Under the pieces are notes generated by a model, which was not told the origin of the DNA, did not search any database, and worked only from the letters and a program-made list of their open reading frames with translations. Positions 33,492 to 42,482 of a stretch of 64,000 nucleotides of DNA are shown here, one piece after another (within the stretch, counting starts at the first letter, position 1; every line of letters begins with the position of its first letter). The stretch comes from Streptomyces sp. NBC_00258. Lineage in GTDB: Bacteria > Actinomycetota > Actinomycetes > Streptomycetales > Streptomycetaceae. The stretch is from NCBI RefSeq assembly GCF_036182465.1, contig NZ_CP108081.1, forward strand, positions 1,178,001-1,242,000, read 5' to 3'. A program made the translations under genes and the position numbers.

Positions 33492-33527
33492 AGCCGCAGA
33501 TCACCCAGAGCTGAGTGATCTGCGGCT
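33492..33527. repeat. Perfect 13-bp hairpin at a rearrangement scar
   Basis: AGCCGCAGATCAC (33492-33504) and its exact reverse complement (33515-33527) enclose a 10-nt loop. The right arm is also the first coding bases of the IS5-type fragment. It could terminate the upstream membrane-protein gene or be a small inverted duplication made at a recombination junction. Confidence 0.6.
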
Positions 33528-33640
33528 ACGCCGACGGCCTCGTGGACTGGGCCCGCGACCGCTTCAGGCTGAGCCTGCGCATCGTCTCCCAGCCCAAGAG
33601 CGTCAGGGGTTTCGTCGATTTGCCTCGCCGTTGGAAATCG
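33515..33640 (+). mobile_element. IS5-type transposase fragment
   Basis: The plus strand reads CGYADGLVDWARDRFRLSL then RIVSQPKSVRGFVDLPRRW, which matches the strand-helix before the catalytic Glu of IS5-like DDE transposases of Streptomyces. It is abruptly replaced by the GNAT fragment on the other strand. No other part of the element is left. Confidence 0.55.
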
Positions 33641-33865
33641 GCATCACTCCGACGTCTTCAGCACGCCATTCCTCTTCGAGAATGCTGAACGTCAGGGAGT
33701 CCCGCCAGCCGTCCCGTATCCAGGCCGTGTGCCGAAGGTGCCCCTCGTACGTCATGCCGAGCTTGGCCAGCACTCGGGCGGAGCCGAGATTTCGCGGGTC
33801 ACAGGTGGCGAAGATTCGATGAAGCCCCAACTGGCCGAAGCCGCGAGAGAGAAGCTGGCGCCCGA
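33603..33865 (-). pseudogene. GNAT acetyltransferase C-terminal fragment
   Basis: The last 80 or so residues of a RimJ/RimL-type N-acetyltransferase: LLSRGFGQLGLHRIFATCDP, then NLGSARVLAKLGMTYEGHLR and the terminal FSILEEEWRAE. The residues before LLSRGF no longer match the family, and the frame continues without meaning into the antisense of the permease gene. The acetyl-CoA-binding loop and N-terminal half are missing, so it is inactive. Confidence 0.7.
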
Positions 33866-33870
33866 TTCCA

Positions 33871-35205
33871 GTGCGCAGCCTCCGCAGGCGCAACGCCATC
33901 GGTGTCGCCCTGATCGTGATCGATGTGCTCGGTGTGGTGTTCGCGGCGTCCAGCGTCGAGCAGGGCCGCAACTTCGTCCTCTTCCCGTCCGCCCTGCTGC
34001 TCATCGGCATCATCGTGGTGACCCCGGCGCTCTCCGGCCCGGCCATCGCCCTGGCCGCGCCCCTCCTGCGCCGCTTCGGTGTCCCGGGCACGCTGGCCCC
34101 CCGCAACGCCCGGCGCAATCCCCGGCGCACCGCCTCCACGGCCTCGGCCCTGATGATCGGGCTGTCCATGGTCACCGGCCTCACGGTGGTCGCGGTGTCC
34201 GCCACGACATCGCTGAACCAGCGGGCCGAGAACACCGTCACGGCCGACTTCGAGATCACGTCGAGGAGAGGCGACTCCCTGCCACCGTCGGTCCATGACA
34301 CCCTGGCGAAGTCCACGGCCGTGACCTCCTCGAGCCCGCAGCGCCAGGGCGCCGTCAGGATCGGCGGCGACGAGGTGAACCTGACCGGTGTGGACGCCCG
34401 GAGCATCGGCGACCTCCTCGACCCGAGCTTCGCATCGGGGTCGCTCGCGGCACTGGACGCGGGCGGCGGAGAGAACCTGCTGATCGACACCTCCACGGCC
34501 GACCTCTACGGATGGACCATGGGCCAGCGGGTTCCGGTGGTCTACGGCGACGGCAGCCGGGACACCCTGCGGATCGGCGGCATCTACCGCAACGACGAAT
34601 TCCTCCCGGCCACCATGATGCCTTTCGCCACCCTCCAGCCCCATCTGAAGGAGATCGAGGACACCTCGGTCCTGGTGCACACCAAGGACGGCGACGGCGA
34701 GACGGTACGGCGGTCCCTGCAGCGCGCCCTCGACCAGAACCCCCTCCTCCGGCTGCGGAACACCGACGACCTGGCCGAGTCCGCCGGTGGCGGGGACATC
34801 ACCCTGCTCCTCAACATGCTGTACGGGCTGCTGGCCATGGCCGTGGTGATCGCCGTCCTGGGAGTCGTCAACACCCTCGCGATGTCCGTGTTCGAGCGCA
34901 CCCGTGAGATCGGGATGCTGCGCGCGGTGGGGCTCCAGCCCGAGCAGACCAGGCGGATGATCCACCTGGAGTCCGTCCTCATCTCGCTGTTCGGGGCCCT
35001 TCTGGGCATCGGCTCGGGCATCTTCCTCGGCTGGGCCGCGGGCAGGATCGCCTCCGACAGCATCCAGGGGTACGAGATGGTCATCCCCTGGGGCCGCATC
35101 GCCGTGGCCCTCGCGGGCGCCGCACTCGTCGGCGTGGTGGCGGGACTCTGGCCCGCCCGCCGGGCGGCCCGGCTGAACGTCCTCACCGCCCTCAAGACGG
35201 ACTGA
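33871..35205 (+). pseudogene. FtsX-type ABC permease lacking its N-terminal half
   Basis: A 444-residue frame that matches the C-terminal half of large (about 850-residue) actinobacterial FtsX/MacB-like permeases: two early membrane helices, ARRNPRRTASTASALMIGLS, a large outside domain (about residues 120-310, including TGVDARSI), and a final three-helix FtsX domain with FERTREIGMLRAVGL. The normal N-terminal FtsX unit is absent; the frame begins with GTG at 33871, right at the scar with the GNAT fragment. No ABC ATPase gene accompanies it. Coding after the scar is undamaged, so a truncated product is conceivable, but loss of function is more likely. Confidence 0.75.
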
Positions 35206-35282
35206 GGCGCGCGCGGGACGGCTTGGTACCCGTGCGGCTAAGTGGGCCGTTGGCCTGCACGGCAAGACCGCGACGCCGGGTA

Positions 35283-36326
35283 CTACTTGTCCGTCCGTTG
35301 GATGCCGTCGGGGCTCTCGCCGGCGTGGACGCCGTGGCGGATGACGCGCGTCGGAATCGTGACGCGGCGGGGGGCCGGCTGATCCGTGTCCTTGTGACCG
35401 AGCCGGTCGATGAGCAGGCGTGCGGCTTCGCGGCCGATCTCGTCGGCATCGTAGGAGACGAGCGTCAACGGCAGGCCGAGGATGTCGGAGAGGTCGAAGT
35501 CGTCGAATCCTGCCACGGGCAGGGTGACGCCTGACTTGTGGAGGGCTCGGATGGTGCCCTGGCTGATGCGGTTGTTGGTGCAGAACAGCGCTGTGGCGGC
35601 CTCGGGTTGGGCGAGCAGTTCGAGAGTCGCCGCTTCGGCTGTCGCGGCGTCGACGAGGCCCTGGCGGATGAGCGCGTTGTCCGGCTGGATGCCGGCCTCG
35701 TCGTGCGCCGCCCAGAACCCGCGCAGGCGTTCGGCCCCGGTGTAGAGCGAGGGCGGATTGCCGAGGAAGGCGATGCGGGTGTGTCCCTCGGCCAGGAGGC
35801 AGGCGGTGGCCTCGCGGGCCCCGTGGAAGTCCTCGACCAGCACACAGTCGGTGTCGAGTCCGGCTGGTGGCCGTGCGGCGAGTACGACCGGTACGTGCCG
35901 CATGGCGGCGGCCAGGTGCTGCTGCCGGCTTCCGGCGGGGACGACGATGAGCCCTTCGACCTGGTGGTCGATGAGGCCGTCGATGAGGCCGGGTTCCCGT
36001 TCGACCTGCTCGGCGGAGTTGCTGAGCAGCATCCGGAAGCCGTACTCGGTGGCGACTTCCTGAACGCCGAGCGCGAGACGTGAGTAGAACGGATTGGCGA
36101 GGTTGGTGACGACGAGACCGATCATCCCGCTGCCGCCCAGGCGCAGGCTGCGCGCGGTCTCGTTGCGCCGGTATCCGAGTCGGTCCACCGCGGCGAAGAC
36201 CCGCTCGCGGGTCGCTTCGGACACGCCGGGATCGTTCTTGAGTACGCGGGAGACGGTCATGGCACTGACCTGTGCCAGCTTCCCGACGTCATGCATGGTC
36301 GGCCCGCCGCCTCGACGAGCGGTCAT
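35283..36326 (-). CDS. LacI family regulator of the mannan locus
   Basis: A 347-residue LacI/GalR regulator. The HTH (residues 10-33) has TMHDVGKLAQVSAMTVSRVL, with the hinge helix following, and the periplasmic-binding-protein-like core contains VVPVVLAARPP and DNALIRQGL segments. It is the third gene of the minus-strand arm after manA-like and ROK genes. Two copies of the sequence GTTAACGAYAACA, upstream of both arms of the locus, fit a LacI-type operator with central CG and are its most likely sites. The inducer is presumably a manno-oligosaccharide or mannose derivative. Confidence 0.93.
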   Translation of the reverse strand: MTARRGGGPTMHDVGKLAQVSAMTVSRVLKNDPGVSEATRERVFAAVDRLGYRRNETARSLRLGGSGMIGLVVTNLANPFYSRLALGVQEVATEYGFRMLLSNSAEQVEREPGLIDGLIDHQVEGLIVVPAGSRQQHLAAAMRHVPVVLAARPPAGLDTDCVLVEDFHGAREATACLLAEGHTRIAFLGNPPSLYTGAERLRGFWAAHDEAGIQPDNALIRQGLVDAATAEAATLELLAQPEAATALFCTNNRISQGTIRALHKSGVTLPVAGFDDFDLSDILGLPLTLVSYDADEIGREAARLLIDRLGHKDTDQPAPRRVTIPTRVIRHGVHAGESPDGIQRTDK

Positions 36327-36387
36327 GCCCGTTCCCCCTTCTCCAGCGGCCTGGGACGGCGACCTTGCACTGGCCTCGGGCCGGTTC

Positions 36388-37341
36388 TCATGAAGCGCTC
36401 GCTGCGTCGTGTACCCAGTGGGCGGCCCCGATCAGCGGTGCCTCCTCGGGCTGCCGGGCCGGCAGAACTCGTACAGCCGCGCTGCCGGTTCGAGCCGACC
36501 CCTGGGTGAACGCGGGATGGATCAAGTTCCACGACTGGGCCATGGAGCCGCCGACGACCACCGCGGTGGCCTCGAAGCGGTCGATCCACGGAGCCAGGGC
36601 CCGGCCGAGGGCGTCGAAAGCGTAGCGGAATGTCTCCGAGGCGGCGGGGTCGCCCTGCTCGGCGAGCGCGGCGATCTCGTGGACGTCCGGGAGGGCGGGT
36701 TCCTCCGGAGGGGCGAGCTGGTTCAGGGGAGCCGCGAGCCTGGCGTAGTGGAGGCGGATGGCACGGCGCGAGACCGTTTCCTCCAGCGGCGCGCCGTCGA
36801 TGCGCAACCGGTGCACATGGCCGCCGGGCGGCACCTCGGGATCGTCGTGCACGGGCAGGCCGCTACGCAGGAAGGAGGAGCCGATGCCCGTGCCCAGCGT
36901 CAGGCACACCGCACGGTCGTGTCCTTCGGCCGCGCCGGCCCTGTACTCGCCGAGGGCGAACGCGTCGGCGTCGTTGAGGAAACACAGCCGCCCGGCCCGG
37001 TCCGCCAGCCGCTTACGCAGTCCGGCAGCCACGTCCACGCCGGACAAGGACTCGAACTTCCCGATACCCGCGAAACGGCCTATCCCGGTGTCGTAGTCGA
37101 AGGGGCCCGGCATCGCCACGCCCCAGGACGAGCTGTGACCGGTCGGCAGTTGCAGGGCTGCCAGGGCGATGGCGTCCAGGATGCCGTCGGCGTCCGCATG
37201 CGCGCCAAGAGGCTTGCGGGTCACGGAGGACGGGACCGGGTGGCTGGTCACGGGGTCGACGAGCGCTGCGGTGACGTGCGTACCACCGACGTCCAGGACG
37301 GGGACCGGCGCGGTGACCCGCCTCGCGGAGACCCGGGTCAC
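36388..37341 (-). CDS. ROK family sugar kinase, probable mannokinase
   Basis: A 317-residue ROK-fold kinase. The phosphate-binding motif VLDVGGTHVTAALV begins near residue 15, the central FLNDADAFALGEYRAG and the glycine-rich LTLGTGIGSSFL carry the substrate and ATP sites. There is no N-terminal HTH, so it is an enzyme and not a ROK repressor. The usual ROK zinc motif (HxCxCGxxGC) is not visible; PPGGHVHRLRI stands near its place. It overlaps the isomerase gene by 4 bp. In this locus it would phosphorylate mannose released by the mannosidase. Confidence 0.88.
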   Translation of the reverse strand: MTRVSARRVTAPVPVLDVGGTHVTAALVDPVTSHPVPSSVTRKPLGAHADADGILDAIALAALQLPTGHSSSWGVAMPGPFDYDTGIGRFAGIGKFESLSGVDVAAGLRKRLADRAGRLCFLNDADAFALGEYRAGAAEGHDRAVCLTLGTGIGSSFLRSGLPVHDDPEVPPGGHVHRLRIDGAPLEETVSRRAIRLHYARLAAPLNQLAPPEEPALPDVHEIAALAEQGDPAASETFRYAFDALGRALAPWIDRFEATAVVVGGSMAQSWNLIHPAFTQGSARTGSAAVRVLPARQPEEAPLIGAAHWVHDAASAS

Positions 37342-39059
37342 GGCTCGACCACCAGCGCCTTCACGATCCGCACCTCGTCGTCGCCCACGGGGTGAACCTT
37401 ATAGGGGCCTACCGCGGCGGGGATCGTGATGGTCTCCGCGAAGGCCAGGAAGTGGGTGCGTCCGTCACGGGTCTCGATGACGGCGCCCTGGCCCGCGGCG
37501 ACGTTGAGGATGTGGAAGCGCCCCGCGGTGTCGTCGGGGATGCCGGCCTGCGGGCTCACGACCAGACGGTGCACCGCGTAGAACATCTCGGGCAGCGCGC
37601 CGATGACCTCCTCGCGCCAGCCCTCGCCGGCCCGCAGGGTACGGGGCTGCTGGATCAGGTCCTTGACCACGTCCTCCCCCCGCCGGGCCGTGTCCAGGTT
37701 GGCGAAGCCGTGCTCGTAGGGCAGCGGCCGGGACGCGCCGGCGGCGTCCTTGCGCAGCCAGTCGTACAGGCGCAGGGAGTACAGGTACGGGGTCGCGCTC
37801 ACCTCCAGCACCAGATTGCCCGCACCGGAGGCGTGCGGGGTGCCCGCGGGAATCATGAACAGCTGGCCCTCTGTCGCCGGGTGCGTCTGTATGTGGTCCT
37901 GGACGGGCATCGGGGTGCCGTCGGTGATGGCCTGCTCAACCTGGCTGTGCATGACGCCAGGATCCGCGTCCTCGGTGAGTCCGAGCAGCACCTGGGCGCC
38001 CTTTTCGCTCGCCGTGACGTAGTACGTCTCGTGCTGGGTGTACGGCCAGCCGAACACCTCTCGCATGTACCGCTCCCGCGGGTGGAGGTGCAGGGAGAGG
38101 TTGCCGCCGCCCATCGTGTCGAGGTAGTCGAAGCGGATCGGGAAGGAGGTGCCGAAACGGCGGTGCACTTCCTCACCGAGCATGTCCTGGGGATGCTCGA
38201 CGCACAGCAGCTGGAACGGGACCTCGACCTGTGCGCCGCCCTTCTCACCGACGAGGACTCCCGCCTCGGGAGCGATCAGTTCGTAGCCGAGGGCGGTGTT
38301 TCCGGCCTGAGGGGTGAAGCCCAGTTCGCTCGCCGCCCACTGGCCGCCCCACGGGGTGGAGTTGAAGTACGGGCGGGTACGGACAGGTCCGTGGGCCAGG
38401 TGTTCCAGAGTGCCGCGCAGCGCCGCTCCGTCCAGAGAGGCGGGAGCCGCTGGGTCCTGCATGTCGATCCACCGGTCGACCCGGCCGACGAGCATGTCGC
38501 GGTGGCGGTCCAGCACGGGCCAGTCGGTGTAGAACAGGCGCACCAGATCGCCCGGCTCATCGGGGCGCCCCAGGTTGGCGCCGACGGGCAGCTCACCCTT
38601 GGCGACGGCTGATTCGGCGTACCGCTTGGGCAGGTCCGCGTACCAGAGCACGTCAGGTTCGCACAGTGCCGCGCCCGGCCCGAACACCAGCAGCACGCCG
38701 TCGTCCGCGGGCCTTTGCGGCCGGGGTACGGCGTCGAAGAGGTCCGCGGCCCGCGCCTGCGACAGCGGGGTGAAGAAGTGGTCGCCGGCAGGGTGGGGCC
38801 GGGCGGCGATCCGTTCGGACGCCGAGGGCGCGTGGTGACTGCGTACGTCCAGCAGCCTCGTCTCCCGCCCGCTCAGGCGCACAGCCGTCGAGAGGTCGTC
38901 AGCGAGTGCGCCCCAGTCCTGCGCGGCAGGACCGTCCACGGCCAGGACGAGCGGGCCCTGCGGCAACGCGGTGACCGCGGCCGACCACCCTACGGTCACC
39001 TGACCGTCGACCGGTTCGTAACTGGGGTGGGGGTCGTACGAACGAGACGCGGACTGCAC
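37338..39059 (-). CDS. manA: Class I mannose-6-phosphate isomerase with extra N-terminal domain
   Basis: A 573-residue protein, much longer than the roughly 400 residues of standard class I isomerases. The cupin isomerase part occupies about residues 230-573: the metal region LSLHLHPRERYM, ETYYVTASEKG, and FMIPAGTPHASGAGNLVLEVS are recognisable. Residues 1-200 form a separate domain starting LVLAVDGPAAQDW, which looks like a P-loop kinase fold whose GxxxxGKS loop has lost its glycine-lysine pair. It converts mannose-6-phosphate to fructose-6-phosphate. First gene of the minus-strand arm; the operator at 39088 lies 29 bp upstream of its start. Confidence 0.88.
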   Translation of the reverse strand: MQSASRSYDPHPSYEPVDGQVTVGWSAAVTALPQGPLVLAVDGPAAQDWGALADDLSTAVRLSGRETRLLDVRSHHAPSASERIAARPHPAGDHFFTPLSQARAADLFDAVPRPQRPADDGVLLVFGPGAALCEPDVLWYADLPKRYAESAVAKGELPVGANLGRPDEPGDLVRLFYTDWPVLDRHRDMLVGRVDRWIDMQDPAAPASLDGAALRGTLEHLAHGPVRTRPYFNSTPWGGQWAASELGFTPQAGNTALGYELIAPEAGVLVGEKGGAQVEVPFQLLCVEHPQDMLGEEVHRRFGTSFPIRFDYLDTMGGGNLSLHLHPRERYMREVFGWPYTQHETYYVTASEKGAQVLLGLTEDADPGVMHSQVEQAITDGTPMPVQDHIQTHPATEGQLFMIPAGTPHASGAGNLVLEVSATPYLYSLRLYDWLRKDAAGASRPLPYEHGFANLDTARRGEDVVKDLIQQPRTLRAGEGWREEVIGALPEMFYAVHRLVVSPQAGIPDDTAGRFHILNVAAGQGAVIETRDGRTHFLAFAETITIPAAVGPYKVHPVGDDEVRIVKALVVEP

Positions 39060-39087
39060 ATCGGCTCCTCAGTAGGTCCATCGACGA

Positions 39088-39100
39088 GTTAACGATAACA
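39088..39100. promoter_or_regulatory. LacI-type operator, left arm of mannan locus
   Basis: GTTAACGATAACA, a near-palindrome with GTTA...TAAC ends and central CG. The reverse complement of the site at 39234-39246 differs from it at one base. It lies just upstream of the isomerase gene. Confidence 0.75.
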
Positions 39101-39233
39101 ACGCTTGCCCAACAGAGTCCATCCTCGCTCCGCGGCCGCCCCAATCGCTATGCAACTTCTCTACCTGGCCTTTCATTGACCTTGCGGCTTACATCTTCTC
39201 CTTCCACACAACAGACCCTTGCCACTGCCGGAA

Positions 39234-39246
39234 TGTTGTCGTTAAC
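39234..39246. promoter_or_regulatory. LacI-type operator, right arm of mannan locus
   Basis: TGTTGTCGTTAAC, on the minus strand GTTAACGACAACA, matching the left operator at 12 of 13 bases. It lies 108 bp before the binding-protein gene, in the same divergent spacer. Confidence 0.75.
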
Positions 39247-39353
39247 TTCCACGCAACACCCACTCGGTGGCTCCGAGGGTTTCCGGACTCGCGTGTGCCC
39301 TGTGGTTCACATCCGGCCATGCAGATGGCTCGCTCCTGTGGTGAAGGTGATCA

Positions 39354-40667
39354 ATGTCAGCATCGGGCAGGACCCGAAGTGCGGCCGTGCCGCTCGCCCG
39401 GCGCCGTTTCCTTGCCGGGACGGCCGCGGGAGCGGCCATGCTCGCGGCGGGAGGGTGCGCTCGCGGAGACAGCACGTCGGCACAGCCGGGGACCACGAGC
39501 ATCTCCAACGACAACGCCACCTGGGACGACGGCTACCGTGCGGCCGGGCTTGAGCTGAAGAAGATCACCGGTTACGCGCTGCGGCCGTTGTCGAACCCTT
39601 CCGTGACCTCGTACCAGCAGGTCGTACAGATGACGCTGCAGACGTCGAAGGCCACCGACCTGGTCAAGTGGGCCTCGGGTTACCAGCTCAAGCGCCTCGC
39701 CCGGGCCGGCGGCCTCACTGACCTGTCGGGCGTCTGGCGAAAGTACGTGGCCAAGGGATGGGTGCGTGGCGCCTCACGGGACGCGGTGTCCTACCGCGGG
39801 AAGGTCTACGGCATCCCGCTGTACGAGTCGTACTACGTGCTGTTCTACAGCAAGCCGGTGTTCAAGAAGCTGGGGCTGTCCGAGCCGCGGAGCTGGGACG
39901 AGCTGCTGCACTGCGCCGAGGTCCTCAAGCGCAACAAGATCACGCCGTTCCTGGCCAGTCAGACGGGTGGCTGGCCCGCGATCGAGTGGTTCCAGGAGCT
40001 GGTCACCAAGGTCGACCCGCGCTTCTACCAGAAGCTGGTGGCGGGCGAGGCCTCCTACACCGACGCCCCGGCCCGCCGGGCGATGGACATCTGGCACGAC
40101 TTCACACGCAAGGGCTGGATGACCGCGCCCGACTTCGACCAGGCGCGCGGTCCCGGCGCACTCAAGGCCGGGACGGTCGGCATGTTCCTGCACGGCACCT
40201 GGCAGGCACAGGGAATGACCGCCGCGGGCATGAAGCCGGGTGTCGACTATGGAGCGTTCATCCTGCCCACGGTGCGGCCCGCCACGCCGAAGAGCGTGAT
40301 CGCCGAGTCGGGAGTCTTCACGGTGCCTGCCCGGGCCTCCTCGCACGAGGCCGCCATGGCGAACGTCGGAACCTGGCTCGCCCCGCCCGTCCAGCGCGTG
40401 TGGAGCGACTTCCTGCAGGACAGCAGCGCCAACCCGACCGTGCGATCGGACAACCCGGTCGTGGCCGAGCTGCAACGCGACGTCGCGAAAGAGCGCCGGA
40501 TCCCGCTGATCCGCTACTGGGAGGCCAGCCCGCCGAGCCTCATCCAGGGCAACACCAACGACCTGGGCGGGTTCATGGCCGGACAGACCTCTCCGACGAC
40601 CACGCTGCGCCGGATGCAGGAACGCGCACAAGACGAATGGGCAGCCTGGAGGCGCGACGAGGCATGA
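39354..40667 (+). CDS. ABC sugar transporter, lipoprotein substrate-binding protein
   Basis: A 437-residue extracellular solute-binding protein (family 1). The N-terminus has a twin-arginine-like RRRFLAG followed by a hydrophobic run and the lipobox AAGGC with Cys35 as the lipid-anchored residue. The binding-protein core includes YGIPLYESYYVLFYSKPVF and TVGMFLHGTW, typical for oligosaccharide binders. In this locus it should capture manno-oligosaccharides. Overlaps the first permease gene (ATGA). No ATPase gene is present; Streptomyces sugar transporters commonly share the MsiK ATPase. Confidence 0.93.
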   Translation: MSASGRTRSAAVPLARRRFLAGTAAGAAMLAAGGCARGDSTSAQPGTTSISNDNATWDDGYRAAGLELKKITGYALRPLSNPSVTSYQQVVQMTLQTSKATDLVKWASGYQLKRLARAGGLTDLSGVWRKYVAKGWVRGASRDAVSYRGKVYGIPLYESYYVLFYSKPVFKKLGLSEPRSWDELLHCAEVLKRNKITPFLASQTGGWPAIEWFQELVTKVDPRFYQKLVAGEASYTDAPARRAMDIWHDFTRKGWMTAPDFDQARGPGALKAGTVGMFLHGTWQAQGMTAAGMKPGVDYGAFILPTVRPATPKSVIAESGVFTVPARASSHEAAMANVGTWLAPPVQRVWSDFLQDSSANPTVRSDNPVVAELQRDVAKERRIPLIRYWEASPPSLIQGNTNDLGGFMAGQTSPTTTLRRMQERAQDEWAAWRRDEA

Positions 40668-41620
40668 GTACTTCCACGACCGACCGACCCGCCACCGGCG
40701 GCGGCAGGCGGACACCGCCCATCGGCGCGGAGCCGGGTCCCGAGGTGCGGCACGTGTGGATCCGCAGGCGCGAGCGCTTGACGGCCGGGGGGTTCATGGC
40801 GCCGGCCGTACTCCTGGTCGCGCTGTTCCTGCTCGCCCCGTTCGTGTGGACCATCCACCGCAGCTTCTTCGCCGACACCCGGACCTCGGCCTTCAGCTGG
40901 TTCGACAACTACACCCGGTTCGCCTCCGACCCGGCATTGACCCGCTCCATCCAGAACACGCTGATGTGGGTTGTGGGCACGGTCGTGCTCCCCTTCGTAC
41001 TCGGGCTCGCCATCGCCTGCATGACCGACGCCACCCGCTTCTCACGCCTCGCCCGACTGTGCGTCGTTCTTCCCTACGCGCTGTCGGGTTCCGCGGTGGC
41101 TGTGGTCTGGAACTTCATGCTCACCACCGACGGCGCCGTCAACCAGGTGCTGACCACACTGGGGCTGGACTCGTTCGCCCAGGGATGGCTGCTGACCTGG
41201 CCGGGCAACACCCTCGTGATGATCATCGCCAACGCCTGGCAGGCGACCGGCGTGGCCGTCATCCTCTTCCTGGTCGGACTGCAGTCCATCCCACCGGAGA
41301 CCTTGGAGGCCGGCTCCCTGGACGGGGCGGGGAGCTGGCAGCAGTTCCGCCACATCGTCCTGCCCCAGCTCCGGCCCGTGTCCATCATCGTGATCGGCAT
41401 GAGCCTGGTGAACGGCCTCAAGTCGTTCGACCTGATCTGGGTGCTCACCCAGGGAGGCCCGGGACGGGCCACGGAGACCCTCGCGGTGTCCATGTACAAC
41501 GAGACCTTCCTGGAACTGCGGCCCGGCGCGGGAGCGGCGATCGCCGTCGTCCTCACCATGATCGTCCTGGCGGCTTCCTGGCTCTACCTGCGCCGACAGC
41601 TCGACGTGAAAGGCGAATGA
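40664..41620 (+). CDS. ABC sugar transporter permease 1 (MalF-like)
   Basis: A 318-residue permease with six membrane helices (first at about residues 43-63, FMAPAVLLVALFLLAPFVW). The cytoplasmic EAA loop reads ETLEAGSLDGAGSWQQFRHI with the conserved glycine. A basic N-terminal tail precedes the first helix as usual for MalF-like partners. The ATG at 40664 overlaps the stop of the binding-protein gene and its own stop overlaps the next start (both ATGA), so the three transporter genes are translationally coupled. Confidence 0.93.
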   Translation: MSTSTTDRPATGGGRRTPPIGAEPGPEVRHVWIRRRERLTAGGFMAPAVLLVALFLLAPFVWTIHRSFFADTRTSAFSWFDNYTRFASDPALTRSIQNTLMWVVGTVVLPFVLGLAIACMTDATRFSRLARLCVVLPYALSGSAVAVVWNFMLTTDGAVNQVLTTLGLDSFAQGWLLTWPGNTLVMIIANAWQATGVAVILFLVGLQSIPPETLEAGSLDGAGSWQQFRHIVLPQLRPVSIIVIGMSLVNGLKSFDLIWVLTQGGPGRATETLAVSMYNETFLELRPGAGAAIAVVLTMIVLAASWLYLRRQLDVKGE

Positions 41621-42438
41621 CCATGTCCCTGGGCCGAGTTCTACGCACCGTCACCGTCGCGGTGCTCGCCCTGCTGTGGTTGGTTCCGACCTGGCTCCTG
41701 GTGGTCAACGCCCTGGTGCCGGCCGAAAGCTACTCGGGCAGCCCGCACTGGCTCCCGACGGACTTCGGACTGTTCGACAACATGTCCCAGGCCTGGGACA
41801 AGGCCAACCTCGGTCCGGCGTTCGGCAACAGTCTGCTGTACTCCGTCGTCAGCGCGCTGGCCGCCGCCGTACTGGCCGCGGGTGCCGCCTTCGCCACGAT
41901 CATCATGCCCGTGAAACGCCGGACGCTGTGGTTCTGGATGATCTACTCCGGCACGCTGCTGCCCCTGCAGGTCTTCATCCGCCCGCTGTTCCTGTCGTAC
42001 GCGCAGTCGTCGCTGTACGACACCCAGATCGGACTCGTCCTGATCTACACCGCGATCGCCATCCCCTTCGCCTTCTTCGTCATGCGCAACTACGCCCTCA
42101 CCCTGCCGCGGGAGGTCGTGGAGGCCGCGCGCATGGACGGTGCGTCATGGTGGCGGCTGTTCTGGCAGATCCACGTACCGCTGACCAGGTCCGCCATGAT
42201 CGCCGTGTTCGTGTTCCAGTTCGTGGCCGTGTGGAACGACCTGATGTTCGGCATCACGCTGGCCACGAGCCGCAACATCCGGCCGATCATGGCCGCGCTC
42301 GCCGACCTGCAGGGCAACTACTCCAACGTCGGCCCGCCGGTCGTGCTGGCCGGCGCGCTCCTCGTCTCCCTGCCGACCCTGGTGCTGTTCTTCTCCGCCC
42401 AGCGCTTCTTCATCAGCAGTCTCAAGATCCACCGCTGA
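41617..42438 (+). CDS. ABC sugar transporter permease 2 (MalG-like)
   Basis: A 273-residue permease with six membrane helices, starting with LRTVTVAVLALLWLVPTWLL. EAA loop REVVEAARMDGASWWRLFWQ lies before the last two helices, and the protein ends with RFFISSLKIHR, as is typical for MalG-like subunits (short C-terminus after a final helix). ATG at 41617 overlaps the stop codon of permease 1. Together with it forms the channel for manno-oligosaccharides. Confidence 0.93.
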   Translation: MTMSLGRVLRTVTVAVLALLWLVPTWLLVVNALVPAESYSGSPHWLPTDFGLFDNMSQAWDKANLGPAFGNSLLYSVVSALAAAVLAAGAAFATIIMPVKRRTLWFWMIYSGTLLPLQVFIRPLFLSYAQSSLYDTQIGLVLIYTAIAIPFAFFVMRNYALTLPREVVEAARMDGASWWRLFWQIHVPLTRSAMIAVFVFQFVAVWNDLMFGITLATSRNIRPIMAALADLQGNYSNVGPPVVLAGALLVSLPTLVLFFSAQRFFISSLKIHR

Positions 42439-42482
42439 CCCCCGCACGCCTCCTCCTTCCTCCTCTTCGCGAAGGGTGCACC

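Noticed and set aside
33799..35265. 488-codon minus-strand frame opposite the permease
   Set aside because: Arg/Gly/His-rich antisense composition and no family match; the FtsX reading is convincing.
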